This document shows positions 7,868 through 15,727 of a stretch of 39,867 nt of DNA, piece by piece (the stretch's first letter is position 1; each line of letters begins with the position of its first letter). The stretch is from Gammaproteobacteria bacterium (GTDB taxonomy: Bacteria > Pseudomonadota > Gammaproteobacteria > Steroidobacterales > GCA-2729495), in assembly GCA_023383705.1 (NCBI GenBank), contig JAHDYM010000018.1:1-39867 (forward strand). Direction: 5' to 3'. The notes below the pieces were generated by a model. The model was not told where the DNA came from and searched no databases. It saw nothing but the letters and a program-made list of their open reading frames with translations. Both the position numbers and the translations under genes were made by a program.

Positions 7868-7878
7868 GGTCCCATATG
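7852..7878. promoter_or_regulatory. palindromic operator on the sufR start, IscR type-1-like
   Basis: Arms CATATTGGAC (7852-7861) and GTCCCATATG (7869-7878) are inverted repeats matching at nine of ten positions, with a seven-base spacer TAAGATG. The core GACTAAGATGGTC matches 11 of 13 positions of the IscR type-1 site consensus as I recall it (GACTRWWWYAGTC), and the flanking ATA/TAT ends match too. The right arm includes the ATG of sufR, whose product is a Rrf2/IscR-family regulator, so Fe-S-dependent autorepression is the natural inference. The site also lies 112 bases from the divergent mlaF start. Confidence 0.7.
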
Positions 7879-8346
7879 CTCCGCATCAGCAAATTGACCG
7901 ACTACGGCACCATGATCCTCGTGTACCTCGCGGCACACACGGGCGGAGTCTGCTCGGCCAACGATGTCGCCAACGGCACGCGGATCGCGCTGCCCACCGT
8001 GCAGAAACTGCTGAAAATCCTCGCGCGCGGGGACCTCGTGCATTCGCTGCGTGGCGCCGAGGGCGGCTATGCACTGTCACGTCCGCCGGAAAGCATCAGC
8101 GCGGCGGAAATCGTCGACGTGCTGGAAGGCCCGCTCAGCATCACCGAATGCAGCATGACCGACAGCCAGTGCGAACTCGAGCATGGCTGCCCCGTCGGTG
8201 ATGCCTGGCAGAAGATCAACCGGGCCATCCGCTGTGCACTGGACACGGTAACACTGGCCGACCTCGCGCATCCGCCGCACGAGTTTCCGCTGGTTGACCT
8301 GTCGGCACGACGCAGCCGGACGGCCGAGCGCCGCTCGCACGACTGA
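7876..8346 (+). CDS. sufR: SUF operon Fe-S-sensing regulator, Rrf2/IscR family
   Basis: 156 residues. N-terminal winged helix (about residues 2-70, LRISKLTDYGTMILVYLA to LRGAEGGYALSRP) of the Rrf2 family, then Cys92, Cys99 and Cys105, the expected ligands of an Fe-S cluster (IscR uses Cys92, 98, 104). The C-terminal 35 residues after HPPHEFPLVDL form a short basic tail. Position first in the suf operon fits the gammaproteobacterial 'SUF system Fe-S cluster assembly regulator'. The ATG at 7876 is chosen because Rrf2 proteins begin right at this motif; an upstream in-frame start at 7765 would add 37 unconserved residues and cover the operator. Probably autoregulated through the palindrome overlapping the start. 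Confidence 0.9.
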   Translation: MLRISKLTDYGTMILVYLAAHTGGVCSANDVANGTRIALPTVQKLLKILARGDLVHSLRGAEGGYALSRPPESISAAEIVDVLEGPLSITECSMTDSQCELEHGCPVGDAWQKINRAIRCALDTVTLADLAHPPHEFPLVDLSARRSRTAERRSHD

Positions 8347-8364
8347 CGGGTACAGAGATCGGAG

Positions 8365-9816
8365 ATGGACAGCAAAGTACAGAATCCTGGCCTGGATGAA
8401 CTCGTCAGCCGTCGCTACCAGCATGGCTTTGTCACGGACATCGAGTCGGACACGGTAGCGCCCGGTCACAGCGAGGACGTGATCCGCTTCATCTCGCGCA
8501 AGAAAGAGGAACCGGAATTCCTGCTCGAGTGGCGCCTCAAGGCCTATCGCCACTGGCTGACCATGCGTGAACCGGAATGGGCCCGCCTGCACTATCCGCC
8601 CATCGATTACCAGGATATTTCCTACTATTCGGCGCCGAAGAAGACGCCGGGGCTGAAGTCCCTGGACGAAGTCGACCCGAAGCTGCTCGCCACCTACGAG
8701 AAACTCGGCGTGCCCCTGCACGAGCGGGCGCGACTGGCCGGTGTCGCCGTGGACGCGGTGTTCGACAGCGTGTCGGTCACTACCACCTTCAGGGACAAGC
8801 TCGCTGCAGCCGGCGTGATCTTCTGCTCCTTCTCGGAGGCTGCCCGGGAACACCCGGAACTGGTCCGGCAGTACCTCGGTACGGTTGTCCCCTACCGCGA
8901 CAACTACTTCGCCGCGCTCAATTCCGCGATGTTTACCGATGGTTCCTTCGTGTATATCCCGAAGGGCGTGCGCTGCCCGATGGAGCTGTCGACCTATTTC
9001 CGCATCAACCAGGCCAAGACCGGCCAGTTCGAGCGCACGCTGATCATTGCCGAGGAAGGCAGCCACGTCAGCTACCTGGAAGGCTGCACGGCGCCACAGC
9101 GTGACGAGAACCAGTTGCATGCCGCCGTCGTTGAACTGGTGGCCCTGAAGGATGCGACCATCAAGTACTCCACGGTCCAGAACTGGTATCCCGGCGACGA
9201 GAATGGCGTCGGCGGGATCTACAACTTCGTCACCAAGCGTGGCGACTGCCGCGGTGCCAATTCGAAGATCTCCTGGACCCAGGTCGAGGCCGGTTCGGCC
9301 ATCACCTGGAAGTATCCGAGCTGCATCCTGCGCGGCGAGAACTCGGTCGGCGAATTCTACTCGGTGGCCGTCACCAACAACCTGCAGCAGGCCGATACCG
9401 GCACCAAGATGATCCATATCGGCCGCAATACCCGCAGCACCATCGTCTCGAAGGGCATTGCGGCCGGACGCTCGCAAAGTTCCTACCGGGGACTCGTCAA
9501 GGTGCTGCCGACAGCCGAAGGCGCCCGCAACTTCACGCAGTGCGATTCACTGCTGATGGGCAGCCACTCGGCCGCACACACCTTCCCGTACATGGAAATA
9601 CGCCATCCCGGCGCCATCGTCGAACACGAAGCCACCACCTCGAAGATCGGCGACGACCAGCTGTTTTATTGCCGGCAGCGCGGCCTGTCGCAGGAAGATG
9701 CCGTCAACCTGATCGTCAACGGCTTCTGCAAGCAGGTGTTCCGCGAACTGCCGATGGAATTCGCCGTAGAGGCACAGAATCTGCTCAACGTCAGCCTGGA
9801 GGGCGCAGTCGGCTGA
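8365..9816 (+). CDS. sufB: SufB, Fe-S assembly scaffold subunit
   Basis: 483 residues, full length. With SufC and SufD it forms the SufBC2D scaffold on which Fe-S clusters are built. The C-terminal beta-helix core has the invariant Cys393 (E. coli Cys405, at the cluster-forming SufB-SufD interface) in [11 protein letters not shown], and HxxxTSK at residues 421-427 (His421, Glu422). The middle carries the conserved [19 protein letters not shown] segment. It starts 18 bases after sufR. Confidence 0.97.
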   Translation: MDSKVQNPGLDELVSRRYQHGFVTDIESDTVAPGHSEDVIRFISRKKEEPEFLLEWRLKAYRHWLTMREPEWARLHYPPIDYQDISYYSAPKKTPGLKSLDEVDPKLLATYEKLGVPLHERARLAGVAVDAVFDSVSVTTTFRDKLAAAGVIFCSFSEAAREHPELVRQYLGTVVPYRDNYFAALNSAMFTDGSFVYIPKGVRCPMELSTYFRINQAKTGQFERTLIIAEEGSHVSYLEGCTAPQRDENQLHAAVVELVALKDATIKYSTVQNWYPGDENGVGGIYNFVTKRGDCRGANSKISWTQVEAGSAITWKYPSCILRGENSVGEFYSVAVTNNLQQADTGTKMIHIGRNTRSTIVSKGIAAGRSQSSYRGLVKVLPTAEGARNFTQCDSLLMGSHSAAHTFPYMEIRHPGAIVEHEATTSKIGDDQLFYCRQRGLSQEDAVNLIVNGFCKQVFRELPMEFAVEAQNLLNVSLEGAVG

Positions 9817-9836
9817 CCGCCTGCGTTTATCGCCCC

Positions 9837-10622
9837 GTGCAAGCCACACCGTTACTGACCATCAAGGACCTTCGGGTCACCGTCGCCGGAAGGGAAATCC
9901 TGACCGGCATGAACCTCGTGGTAAACGCTGGCGAGGTCCACGCCATCATGGGACCCAACGGCTCCGGTAAAAGCACGCTGGCACATGTCCTTGCCGGCCG
10001 CGAGGGCTACACGATCACCGCGGGTTCGGCGATTTTCCGCGACCAGGACCTGCTCGCCATGGCACCGGAAGAGCGTGCCCGCGCCGGGCTGTTCCTCGGG
10101 TTCCAGTATCCGGTCGAGGTACCGGGTGTCAGCAACGTCTACCTGCTGCGCGCCGCCCTGAACGCCCGCCGCAAGGCCCGTGGCGAGGCCGAGATCGACA
10201 CCGCGCAGTTTCTGCGCCTGGTCCGCGAGAAGGCGAAGCTGATGCAACTCAACGAGAGCTTTCTCAACCGCGGTGTCAATGAAGGCTTCTCGGGTGGCGA
10301 AAAGAAGCGCAACGAGATTTTCCAGATGGCGGTACTCGAACCGGTGCTCGGCATACTCGATGAAACCGATTCAGGGCTCGATATCGATGCGCTGAAGGTC
10401 GTTGCCAACGGCGTCAACAGCCAGCGTGGTCCGGACCGTGCCTTCGTGCTGGTCACGCATTACCAGCGCCTGCTCGACTACATACAGCCAGACTTCGTGC
10501 ACGTGCTGGCCGGCGGGCGGATCATCCGCACCGGCGACAAGTCGCTGGCGCTCGAGCTCGAAGCACAGGGTTACGACCAGACAGTGGCTGCGGCGAGAAA
10601 CCAGTCGCAGATTGCACGATGA
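9837..10622 (+). CDS. sufC: SufC, Fe-S assembly ATPase
   Basis: 261-residue ABC-type ATPase. Walker A GPNGSGKST (residues 39-47), SufC-type signature FSGGEKKRNE, Walker B LGILDETDSGLD, and H-loop VLVTHYQR are intact. ATP binding dimerises SufC and opens the SufB-SufD interface for cluster assembly. The start is most likely GTG at 9837, 20 bases after the sufB stop; there is no clear Shine-Dalgarno sequence and the next ATG (9909) falls too late in the domain. The stop overlaps the sufD ATG by four bases. Confidence 0.95.
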   Translation: MQATPLLTIKDLRVTVAGREILTGMNLVVNAGEVHAIMGPNGSGKSTLAHVLAGREGYTITAGSAIFRDQDLLAMAPEERARAGLFLGFQYPVEVPGVSNVYLLRAALNARRKARGEAEIDTAQFLRLVREKAKLMQLNESFLNRGVNEGFSGGEKKRNEIFQMAVLEPVLGILDETDSGLDIDALKVVANGVNSQRGPDRAFVLVTHYQRLLDYIQPDFVHVLAGGRIIRTGDKSLALELEAQGYDQTVAAARNQSQIAR

Positions 10623-11905
10623 ACACCGTCCTCAGCCCGGCCTGGCGCGACGCCTGTCAGCGCAACCGGGATGCCATTCCGCAACTCACATGGCTGACCG
10701 GCCTCCGTGATTCGGCCCTCAGCCTGCTGTCCAGTCGCGGCCTGCCCGACAGCGGTCAGGAAGACTGGCGCTACACGAACCTCGCCGATTATCTGCAGCG
10801 CGGCGCCGCCGGGCTCATCGACCCGGATCATGCAAACGATTCTGCTGCTCAGCTGCAACTGATACTGGACGATGGCCGCGCCGTGTCGCCGGTCGCCGGT
10901 GCACACGCGCTGCCGGCCGGCATCGAGCTGTACAGCCTGCGCGAGCTTGGCTCCGAACTGCGCGACCACGCCGCCAGCCTGCTGGCCGGAAAAGATCGCG
11001 AGGGCGAGCCCCCTGCCCTGGCGGCACTGAACCTCGCGCTGCTGAGTGATGGCTGGTATCTGCGCAGCACTTCAACGGCCACCGGAACCCCGCCCGCGCT
11101 GCACCTGCGCCTGGCCGGGAGCCGCGCGGGCATCGCCCAGCTGCGCCTGCTCGTCGATGTGGCGCCCGGCAGCCGCCTGAACCTCCGCATCGAACACCAG
11201 GGGCCGGCTGGCACGCTCGCCAATGCCGTCACGCAGATCCGCTGTGGCGCCGGCTCGCATCTCGATCTGCTGCGTATCCAGGACCTGCCCGCCGACAGCC
11301 TGCTGACGGAAACGACCCAGATAGAACTCGATGCCGATGCGACGCTGGCTGCCACCAGCCTGGACTTTGGCGGACAGCTGGTGCGCCAGGATCTGTCGAT
11401 CGCGCTGTCAGGCCCGGGTGCGAAGGCGAACATCCACGGCGCCTTCCTGGTCGACGGCCGCCGGCACGTCGACAACCACACCACGGTGGAGCATCGCGCG
11501 CCGGACACCAGCAGCCGGGAAATTTTCCACGGCCTCGCTGCCGGCCATGGCCGCGGCGTGTTCAACGGCCGGATCATCGTGCGGCCCGGCGCGGTGCGCA
11601 CGGCATCCGCACTCAACAGCCGCAACCTGCTGCTCGAGAAAACCGCCGAAATCGACACCAAGCCGGAACTCGAGATCTACACCGATGATGTCCGCTGCAG
11701 CCACGGGGCAACCACCGGCCAGCTGGATGCCAACGCCCTCTTCTACCTGCGCAGCCGTGGCCTCGGCCCCGCGGAAGCGCGCCAGGCGCTGATTACCGCC
11801 TTTCTGCATGCAACGCTCGCGCAGATCGTGCCCGAAGATCTTTCCATGCAGGTTGCGGCCCGGCTGCAGGCCCGCCTGGCAGCAATGTCCAAAGCGGCAA
11901 GCTGA
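10619..11905 (+). CDS. sufD: SufD, Fe-S assembly subunit
   Basis: 428 residues, paralogue of SufB and partner in SufBC2D; needed for iron entry. The C-terminal beta-helix core contains Cys360-Ser-His362 in DDVRCSHGATTGQLD, matching E. coli Cys358/His360 at the cluster interface. The N-terminal helical part has EDWRYTNL (residues 48-55), a family hallmark. Coupled by 4-base overlap with sufC and 1-base overlap with sufS. Confidence 0.96.
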   Translation: MNTVLSPAWRDACQRNRDAIPQLTWLTGLRDSALSLLSSRGLPDSGQEDWRYTNLADYLQRGAAGLIDPDHANDSAAQLQLILDDGRAVSPVAGAHALPAGIELYSLRELGSELRDHAASLLAGKDREGEPPALAALNLALLSDGWYLRSTSTATGTPPALHLRLAGSRAGIAQLRLLVDVAPGSRLNLRIEHQGPAGTLANAVTQIRCGAGSHLDLLRIQDLPADSLLTETTQIELDADATLAATSLDFGGQLVRQDLSIALSGPGAKANIHGAFLVDGRRHVDNHTTVEHRAPDTSSREIFHGLAAGHGRGVFNGRIIVRPGAVRTASALNSRNLLLEKTAEIDTKPELEIYTDDVRCSHGATTGQLDANALFYLRSRGLGPAEARQALITAFLHATLAQIVPEDLSMQVAARLQARLAAMSKAAS

Positions 11906-13170
11906 TGAACAGCAACGCAACAACATTGACGAGCGGCGCGGCTGCCCTGGCCGGCGGTCTTGATGTCGAGGCAATCCGGCAGGATTTTCCGATCCTGCAC
12001 CAGCAGATCAACGGCTATCCGCTGGCCTACCTCGACAGTGCGGCATCGACACAGCGGCCGGTACAGGTGATCGATGCGATCCGGCGTTACTACACGCACG
12101 ATCATGCCAACGTCCATCGGGGCGTGCATACGCTGAGCCACCGCGCAACCGACATCTACGAAGGGGCACGGGAAACCACCCGCCGCTTCATCAACGCTCG
12201 CTCGACACGCGAGATCGTGTTCACGCGCGGGACCACCGAGGCCATCAACCTGGTCGCCGCAACGCTGGGCCAGCGCCTGGGTGCCGGCGACGAGATCCTG
12301 ATCAGCGCGATGGAGCATCACTCCAACATCGTGCCGTGGCAGATGCTCTGCGAGCAGCGGGGAACCATCCTGCGCGTTGTGCCCATCAACGACCGCGGCG
12401 AGTTGTTGCTCGACGAGTTCGAAAAGCTCATCGGCAAGCGGACACGCCTGGTCGCGATCACCCATGTGTCGAATGCGCTGGGTACCGTGAATCCCGTGCA
12501 GCAGATCGTCGCCAGCGCACATGCCCGCGGCATACCCGTGCTCATCGACGGCGCCCAGGCGATCGCACACCAGGCGGTCGACGTGCAGGCCATGGACTGC
12601 GATTTCTATGCCTTCTCCGGGCACAAGATGTGCGGACCGACCGGCATCGGCGTGCTCTATGGCCGCGAGTCCCTGCTGGAAACCCTGCCACCCTGGCAGG
12701 GCGGCGGCGACATGATTCTTACCGTGAGCTTCAGTGGCACCACCTACAACGAACTGCCCTATCGACTCGAAGCCGGCACACCGCATATCGCCGGCGCCGC
12801 GGGCCTTGGCGCCGCCATCGATTATCTGCAGAAAATCGGCATGGAGGATATCGCCCGCCACGAGGCGGATCTGCTGGCCTATGCCAGCCAGGCCCTCGGT
12901 GAAGTGCCCGGCCTGCGACTGGTCGGCACCGCCGCGCACAAGGCCGGCGTCGCATCCTTCAATATCGACGGCATACACCCGCATGACATCGGCACCGTCC
13001 TCGACCAGCACGGCGTGGCAATACGCGCCGGCCATCACTGTGCGATGCCGGTCATGGAACGCTACGGGATTCCCGGCACGGCCCGGGCATCCTTCGCCTT
13101 CTACAACACGCGCACGGAAATCGACCAGATGGTCGGGGCGCTGCGCCTGGCCATACGGATGTTCGCGTGA
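11905..13170 (+). CDS. sufS: SufS cysteine desulfurase (type II)
   Basis: 421 residues, PLP-dependent; removes sulfur from L-cysteine as a persulfide for Fe-S assembly. PLP Lys241 is in SGHKMCGPTG, His139 stacks in SAMEHHSN, and the persulfide Cys379 is in RAGHHCAMPVM, a short loop typical of type II enzymes. The first 20 residues are a low-complexity extension relative to E. coli SufS, which begins near DVEAIRQDFPIL. Type II desulfurases need a sulfur acceptor (SufE or SufU); SufU is encoded next. Confidence 0.96.
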   Translation: MNSNATTLTSGAAALAGGLDVEAIRQDFPILHQQINGYPLAYLDSAASTQRPVQVIDAIRRYYTHDHANVHRGVHTLSHRATDIYEGARETTRRFINARSTREIVFTRGTTEAINLVAATLGQRLGAGDEILISAMEHHSNIVPWQMLCEQRGTILRVVPINDRGELLLDEFEKLIGKRTRLVAITHVSNALGTVNPVQQIVASAHARGIPVLIDGAQAIAHQAVDVQAMDCDFYAFSGHKMCGPTGIGVLYGRESLLETLPPWQGGGDMILTVSFSGTTYNELPYRLEAGTPHIAGAAGLGAAIDYLQKIGMEDIARHEADLLAYASQALGEVPGLRLVGTAAHKAGVASFNIDGIHPHDIGTVLDQHGVAIRAGHHCAMPVMERYGIPGTARASFAFYNTRTEIDQMVGALRLAIRMFA

Positions 13171-13619
13171 GCGACAAGACCACATCCCTGACGGAGCTTT
13201 ACCGGCAGACCGTCCTCAACCACAGCCGGAATCCCCACAATTGCCGGCGGCCCGCGAACTGGGACCGCGAGGCCGAGGGACACAACGCATTGTGCGGGGA
13301 CAAGGTGCATGTGTACCTCGGCATGCGGGGGCAGGCACTGGCCGATGTCAGCTACGAAGCCAGCGGTTGCGCGATTTCACTGGCCTCGGCCTCGATGATG
13401 AGCGATGCGGTGGCCGGGAAAACCGAATCGGCTGCACGCCAGACCATCGATGACTTCATCGGTGACCTGTCCGGCCTGCAGCCCGGGAAACTGGAGGGCG
13501 AGCTGGCTGCCCTCGGCGGCGTGCGCGACTATCCGTCGCGAATCCGCTGCGCGACGCTGCCATGGCAGACCTTGCGTGCGGCGCTCGATGCGGTTCAGGA
13601 AACCGTAACCACGGAATGA
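13167..13619 (+). CDS. sufU: SufU-type sulfur acceptor/scaffold
   Basis: 150 residues, NifU N-terminal/IscU-like fold. Conserved Cys43 in ALCGD, Cys68 in ASGCAIS and Cys129 in IRCATLPW, with Asp45, match the zinc-binding site of SufU, which accepts persulfide from SufS. The insert of about 20 residues between the second and third Cys (near residues 95-120) is the feature that separates SufU from IscU. Starts with GTG overlapping the sufS stop (GTGA). No sufE is present in the operon, so SufU is the likely SufS partner. Confidence 0.93.
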   Translation: MSDKTTSLTELYRQTVLNHSRNPHNCRRPANWDREAEGHNALCGDKVHVYLGMRGQALADVSYEASGCAISLASASMMSDAVAGKTESAARQTIDDFIGDLSGLQPGKLEGELAALGGVRDYPSRIRCATLPWQTLRAALDAVQETVTTE

Positions 13620-13628
13620 GACAGGACA

Positions 13629-14180
13629 ATGAATGGCATCGACAACGAACCGGTAGTCATCAGGCGTGACGTCGAGGGGCTGGTGGTGCCGACCGGCACC
13701 CCGGTGCTCCTGCCCAAGGATTCACTCGCCTACATCACGCAGGCGATGGGCGGCAGTTTTACCGTCTATTTCGAAGGGAACCTGATCCGCGTCGCCGGCG
13801 TCGATGCCGACGCGCTTGGCAAGGAGCCGGTTGCACCGCCATCCCTGCCCGAGAACGCCACCGACGAGCAGTTTGAAGCGCTGGCCTGGGAACAGCTGAA
13901 GACGATCTATGACCCGGAGATCCCGATCAATGTCGTCGACCTCGGCCTGGTCTACGCCTGCAACATCTCCAGGCTGCCGTCAGGCGAGCGGGTGGTGAAC
14001 ATCATGATGACGGTCACCGCACCGGGCTGCGGCATGGGCGAAATCCTGCTGGAAGAGGCTCGCCAGAAGATCAGCCTGATCCCGACCGTGGCCGAGGTGA
14101 ATGTCGAACTGGTCTTCGATCCGCCATGGAACCGCGACATGATGTCGGAGGCCGCGCGACTCGAAACCGGCCTGTACTGA
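13629..14180 (+). CDS. sufT: SufT, DUF59/MIP18-type Fe-S maturation factor
   Basis: 183 residues. The C-terminal half (about residues 80-165) is the MIP18/DUF59 domain with DPEIPINVVDLGLVY and the conserved Cys134 in TAPGCGMG. The N-terminal 60 residues (RRDVEGLVVPTGTPVLLPKD) are the extension that defines the SufT subgroup. SufT proteins help mature Fe-S enzymes under high demand; the exact reaction is not known. It follows sufU after nine bases and precedes the sixA-like gene by four. Confidence 0.92.
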   Translation: MNGIDNEPVVIRRDVEGLVVPTGTPVLLPKDSLAYITQAMGGSFTVYFEGNLIRVAGVDADALGKEPVAPPSLPENATDEQFEALAWEQLKTIYDPEIPINVVDLGLVYACNISRLPSGERVVNIMMTVTAPGCGMGEILLEEARQKISLIPTVAEVNVELVFDPPWNRDMMSEAARLETGLY

Positions 14181-14184
14181 GCCG

Positions 14185-14679
14185 ATGCTGCGCCGTCTCA
14201 CCCTGCTTCGCCACGCAAAGTCTTCGTGGCAGGAATCCGGTGTCAGCGACCACGACCGCCCGCTCAACCAGCGCGGCGAGCGAGACGCGCCGGTGATGGG
14301 TCGTCGCCTGCTGGCGCGCGGTGCCAGGCCCTCGCTGATCCTCTGCAGCACGGCCCTGCGGGCCCGCCACACCGCACAGATCATCGCCCGCGAACTCGGC
14401 TACCCGGCTGAATTCCTGCAACGCGAACCGGAACTGTACCTGGCCACGCCGGAACAGATCATGGCAGTGATTGCCCGCCAGGCCGATTCCTTCCGGAACA
14501 TCATCGTCTGTGGCCACAACCCCGGCCTGACCGAACTGGCCAACCGGCTCACCGGCAGCGACATAGACAACATACCCACCTGCGGACTGGTCGAGATCGA
14601 GCTCAACCTCGCAAGCTGGGCGGATATCGCGGCTGCCTCAGGTACCCGGCAGCTTTACGACTATCCGAAGAAGGGCTGA
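14185..14679 (+). CDS. sixA: SixA-type phosphohistidine phosphatase
   Basis: 164 residues, histidine phosphatase superfamily. The RHG-type motif is LLRHAKSSW with Arg9 and nucleophile His10; Arg59 region (STALRARHTA) and the second catalytic His111 in CGHNPGL are present. E. coli SixA dephosphorylates phosphohistidine on phosphotransfer proteins such as ArcB and the nitrogen PTS; the substrate here is unknown. The ATG lies four bases after the sufT stop, so it is most likely the last gene of the suf transcript. Confidence 0.87.
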   Translation: MLRRLTLLRHAKSSWQESGVSDHDRPLNQRGERDAPVMGRRLLARGARPSLILCSTALRARHTAQIIARELGYPAEFLQREPELYLATPEQIMAVIARQADSFRNIIVCGHNPGLTELANRLTGSDIDNIPTCGLVEIELNLASWADIAAASGTRQLYDYPKKG

Positions 14680-14690
14680 CTGGCCGGCAA

Positions 14691-14721
14691 TGCGGTGGCG
14701 ATACTCCATGACGCCACCGCA
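14691..14721. terminator. hairpin between convergent sixA and small membrane-protein gene
   Basis: TGCGGTGGCG (14691-14700) and CGCCACCGCA (14712-14721) form a perfect 10-base inverted repeat with an 11-base loop, centred in the 50-base gap between two genes that converge. It lacks a T-run on either strand, so it may act as a bidirectional transcript-end hairpin rather than a canonical intrinsic terminator. Confidence 0.55.
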
Positions 14722-14729
14722 CGGAAAAG

Positions 14730-15002
14730 CTACTGCTGCGAGTCGAGCTGCTTACGTATTCGCATACATTGCAACACACCGAAATAAATTATCCCGATCA
14801 TAATGACGGCAAAATTGATCGGTGTTATCGGAATGACGTTTCTCTTCAATACCCCATAAAGCGCGGCAACGACTGCCATTGAGACAATCAGCGCCGACCA
14901 CAGAAGGGCCGGAGATCGCCTCGCCGAGGAACTGCCCCGCAAGATATTGACCGCGATGGCCAGCAGCACGAGTACCGACAGGAGAACTACGGTAGTCACC
15001 AC
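14730..15002 (-). CDS. small membrane protein of unknown function
   Basis: 90 residues that I do not recognise. Three hydrophobic helices are visible: about residues 3-21, 33-53 and 58-77, with a basic loop (RGSSSARR) after the first and a basic C-terminus (RIRKQLDSQQ). The start is a GTG at 15002 with a strong AGGAGG eight bases upstream, which is the best evidence that this is a real gene; a second GTG follows directly. It lies downstream of the PIN toxin gene in the same direction with 32 bases between, and converges with sixA. AT content is a little higher than in neighbours, which may mark it as accessory. Confidence 0.65.
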   Translation of the reverse strand: MVTTVVLLSVLVLLAIAVNILRGSSSARRSPALLWSALIVSMAVVAALYGVLKRNVIPITPINFAVIMIGIIYFGVLQCMRIRKQLDSQQ

Positions 15003-15034
15003 TGTAACGGCCTCCTGTGGTCGAAAGTCCCAAC

Positions 15035-15406
15035 CTACTTCCGAACAACCTTCACATGCGGCAAGCCGGTGAAATGCGCATCGCTGGTAACGAGTGTCGC
15101 GTTGTGCTGGCGCGCGGTGGCATAAATGATGGCATCTGCGGTTGCCAGTTTGAATTCACGCGCAACCTCTGCCGAGAGCAATGCCAACGAGGTATCCAAT
15201 ACGACAACGTTTGCAGTCTGGGTCGCCGCGATACTTGCCAGCGCGATAGCCTGGTCCATTTCGCGATACAACCACTTGTATAACTCATGTTGCACAAGGG
15301 TGGGAACGATCAGCGTATCGGGCGAATTCAGGTAGCGCGCATAGCTTCTGGCGAGCGGTGAATCGATCATCCACTCGATCCAGCCACAGGTATCCACCAG
15401 GAACAT
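15035..15406 (-). CDS. PIN-domain ribonuclease toxin (VapC-like)
   Basis: 123 residues, PIN fold. The four acidic residues of the metal-dependent RNase site are present: Asp5 (FLVDTCGWIEW), Glu41 (VQHELYKW), Asp91 (LATADAIIYATA) and Asp109 (LVTSDAHF). VapC toxins cleave tRNA or rRNA when freed from their antitoxin. The ATG directly abuts the TGA of the upstream antitoxin gene with no spacing. The target RNA cannot be read from the sequence. Confidence 0.87.
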   Translation of the reverse strand: MFLVDTCGWIEWMIDSPLARSYARYLNSPDTLIVPTLVQHELYKWLYREMDQAIALASIAATQTANVVVLDTSLALLSAEVAREFKLATADAIIYATARQHNATLVTSDAHFTGLPHVKVVRK

Positions 15407-15616
15407 TCAGGTACGATCGGTCCGGTCGCGGTATTGCGCGGGGTTCGCCCCGCGTGCAACACCGCGCAGGTTCTTGATGGATGTTCTCGGTACAAGCTGA
15501 AGAATGGAACCCATGGGGATCAGCTCGAATTGCTGCCCAGGCTGCAGTTGCATGGCTTCCCGCACCGCTTTCGGCACGGAAAGCTGGAATTTGCTGGATA
15601 ACGTGGCCGTGCTCAT
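15407..15616 (-). CDS. AbrB/MazE-type antitoxin of the PIN toxin
   Basis: 69 residues. Residues 2-45 form a swapped-hairpin AbrB DNA-binding domain (STATLSSKFQLSVPKAVREA, then LQPGQQFELI); the C-terminal 24 residues (IKNLRGVARGANPAQYRDRT) are the likely toxin-neutralising tail. The ATG at 15616 is preferred over an upstream in-frame start at 15676 because the domain begins here. It lies directly before the toxin gene. A candidate promoter and an inverted repeat lie just upstream, consistent with autoregulation by the toxin-antitoxin complex. Confidence 0.86.
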   Translation of the reverse strand: MSTATLSSKFQLSVPKAVREAMQLQPGQQFELIPMGSILQLVPRTSIKNLRGVARGANPAQYRDRTDRT

Positions 15617-15620
15617 TTTA

Positions 15621-15645
15621 CGAATCCGTGATCGATCGGGATACG
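15621..15645. promoter_or_regulatory. inverted repeat upstream of antitoxin gene, candidate operator
   Basis: CGAATCC (15621-15627) and GGATACG (15639-15645) are arms of an imperfect inverted repeat (six of seven pairs) around a spacer that itself contains the palindrome GATCGATC. It lies between the predicted -10 box and the antitoxin ATG, where a toxin-antitoxin autorepressor would bind. Confidence 0.4.
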
Positions 15646-15647
15646 GC

Positions 15648-15676
15648 AATCTACACCCCGGCAGCGAAGAGGACAA
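15648..15676 (-). promoter_or_regulatory. candidate promoter of the toxin-antitoxin pair
   Basis: On the minus strand TTGTCC (15676-15671) and TAGATT (15653-15648) are spaced by 17 bases and each match four of six sigma-70 consensus positions. The -10 ends 31 bases before the antitoxin ATG. Confidence 0.4.
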
Positions 15677-15727
15677 GCGGCCGCAAAGCCTGCTGACCGG
15701 CCACGCGACAAGGCTGCGTACAGCCGG

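Noticed and set aside
8077-9477. 466-codon minus-strand frame opposite sufR and sufB
   Set aside because: Shadow of sufB; residue composition typical of antisense high-GC translation.
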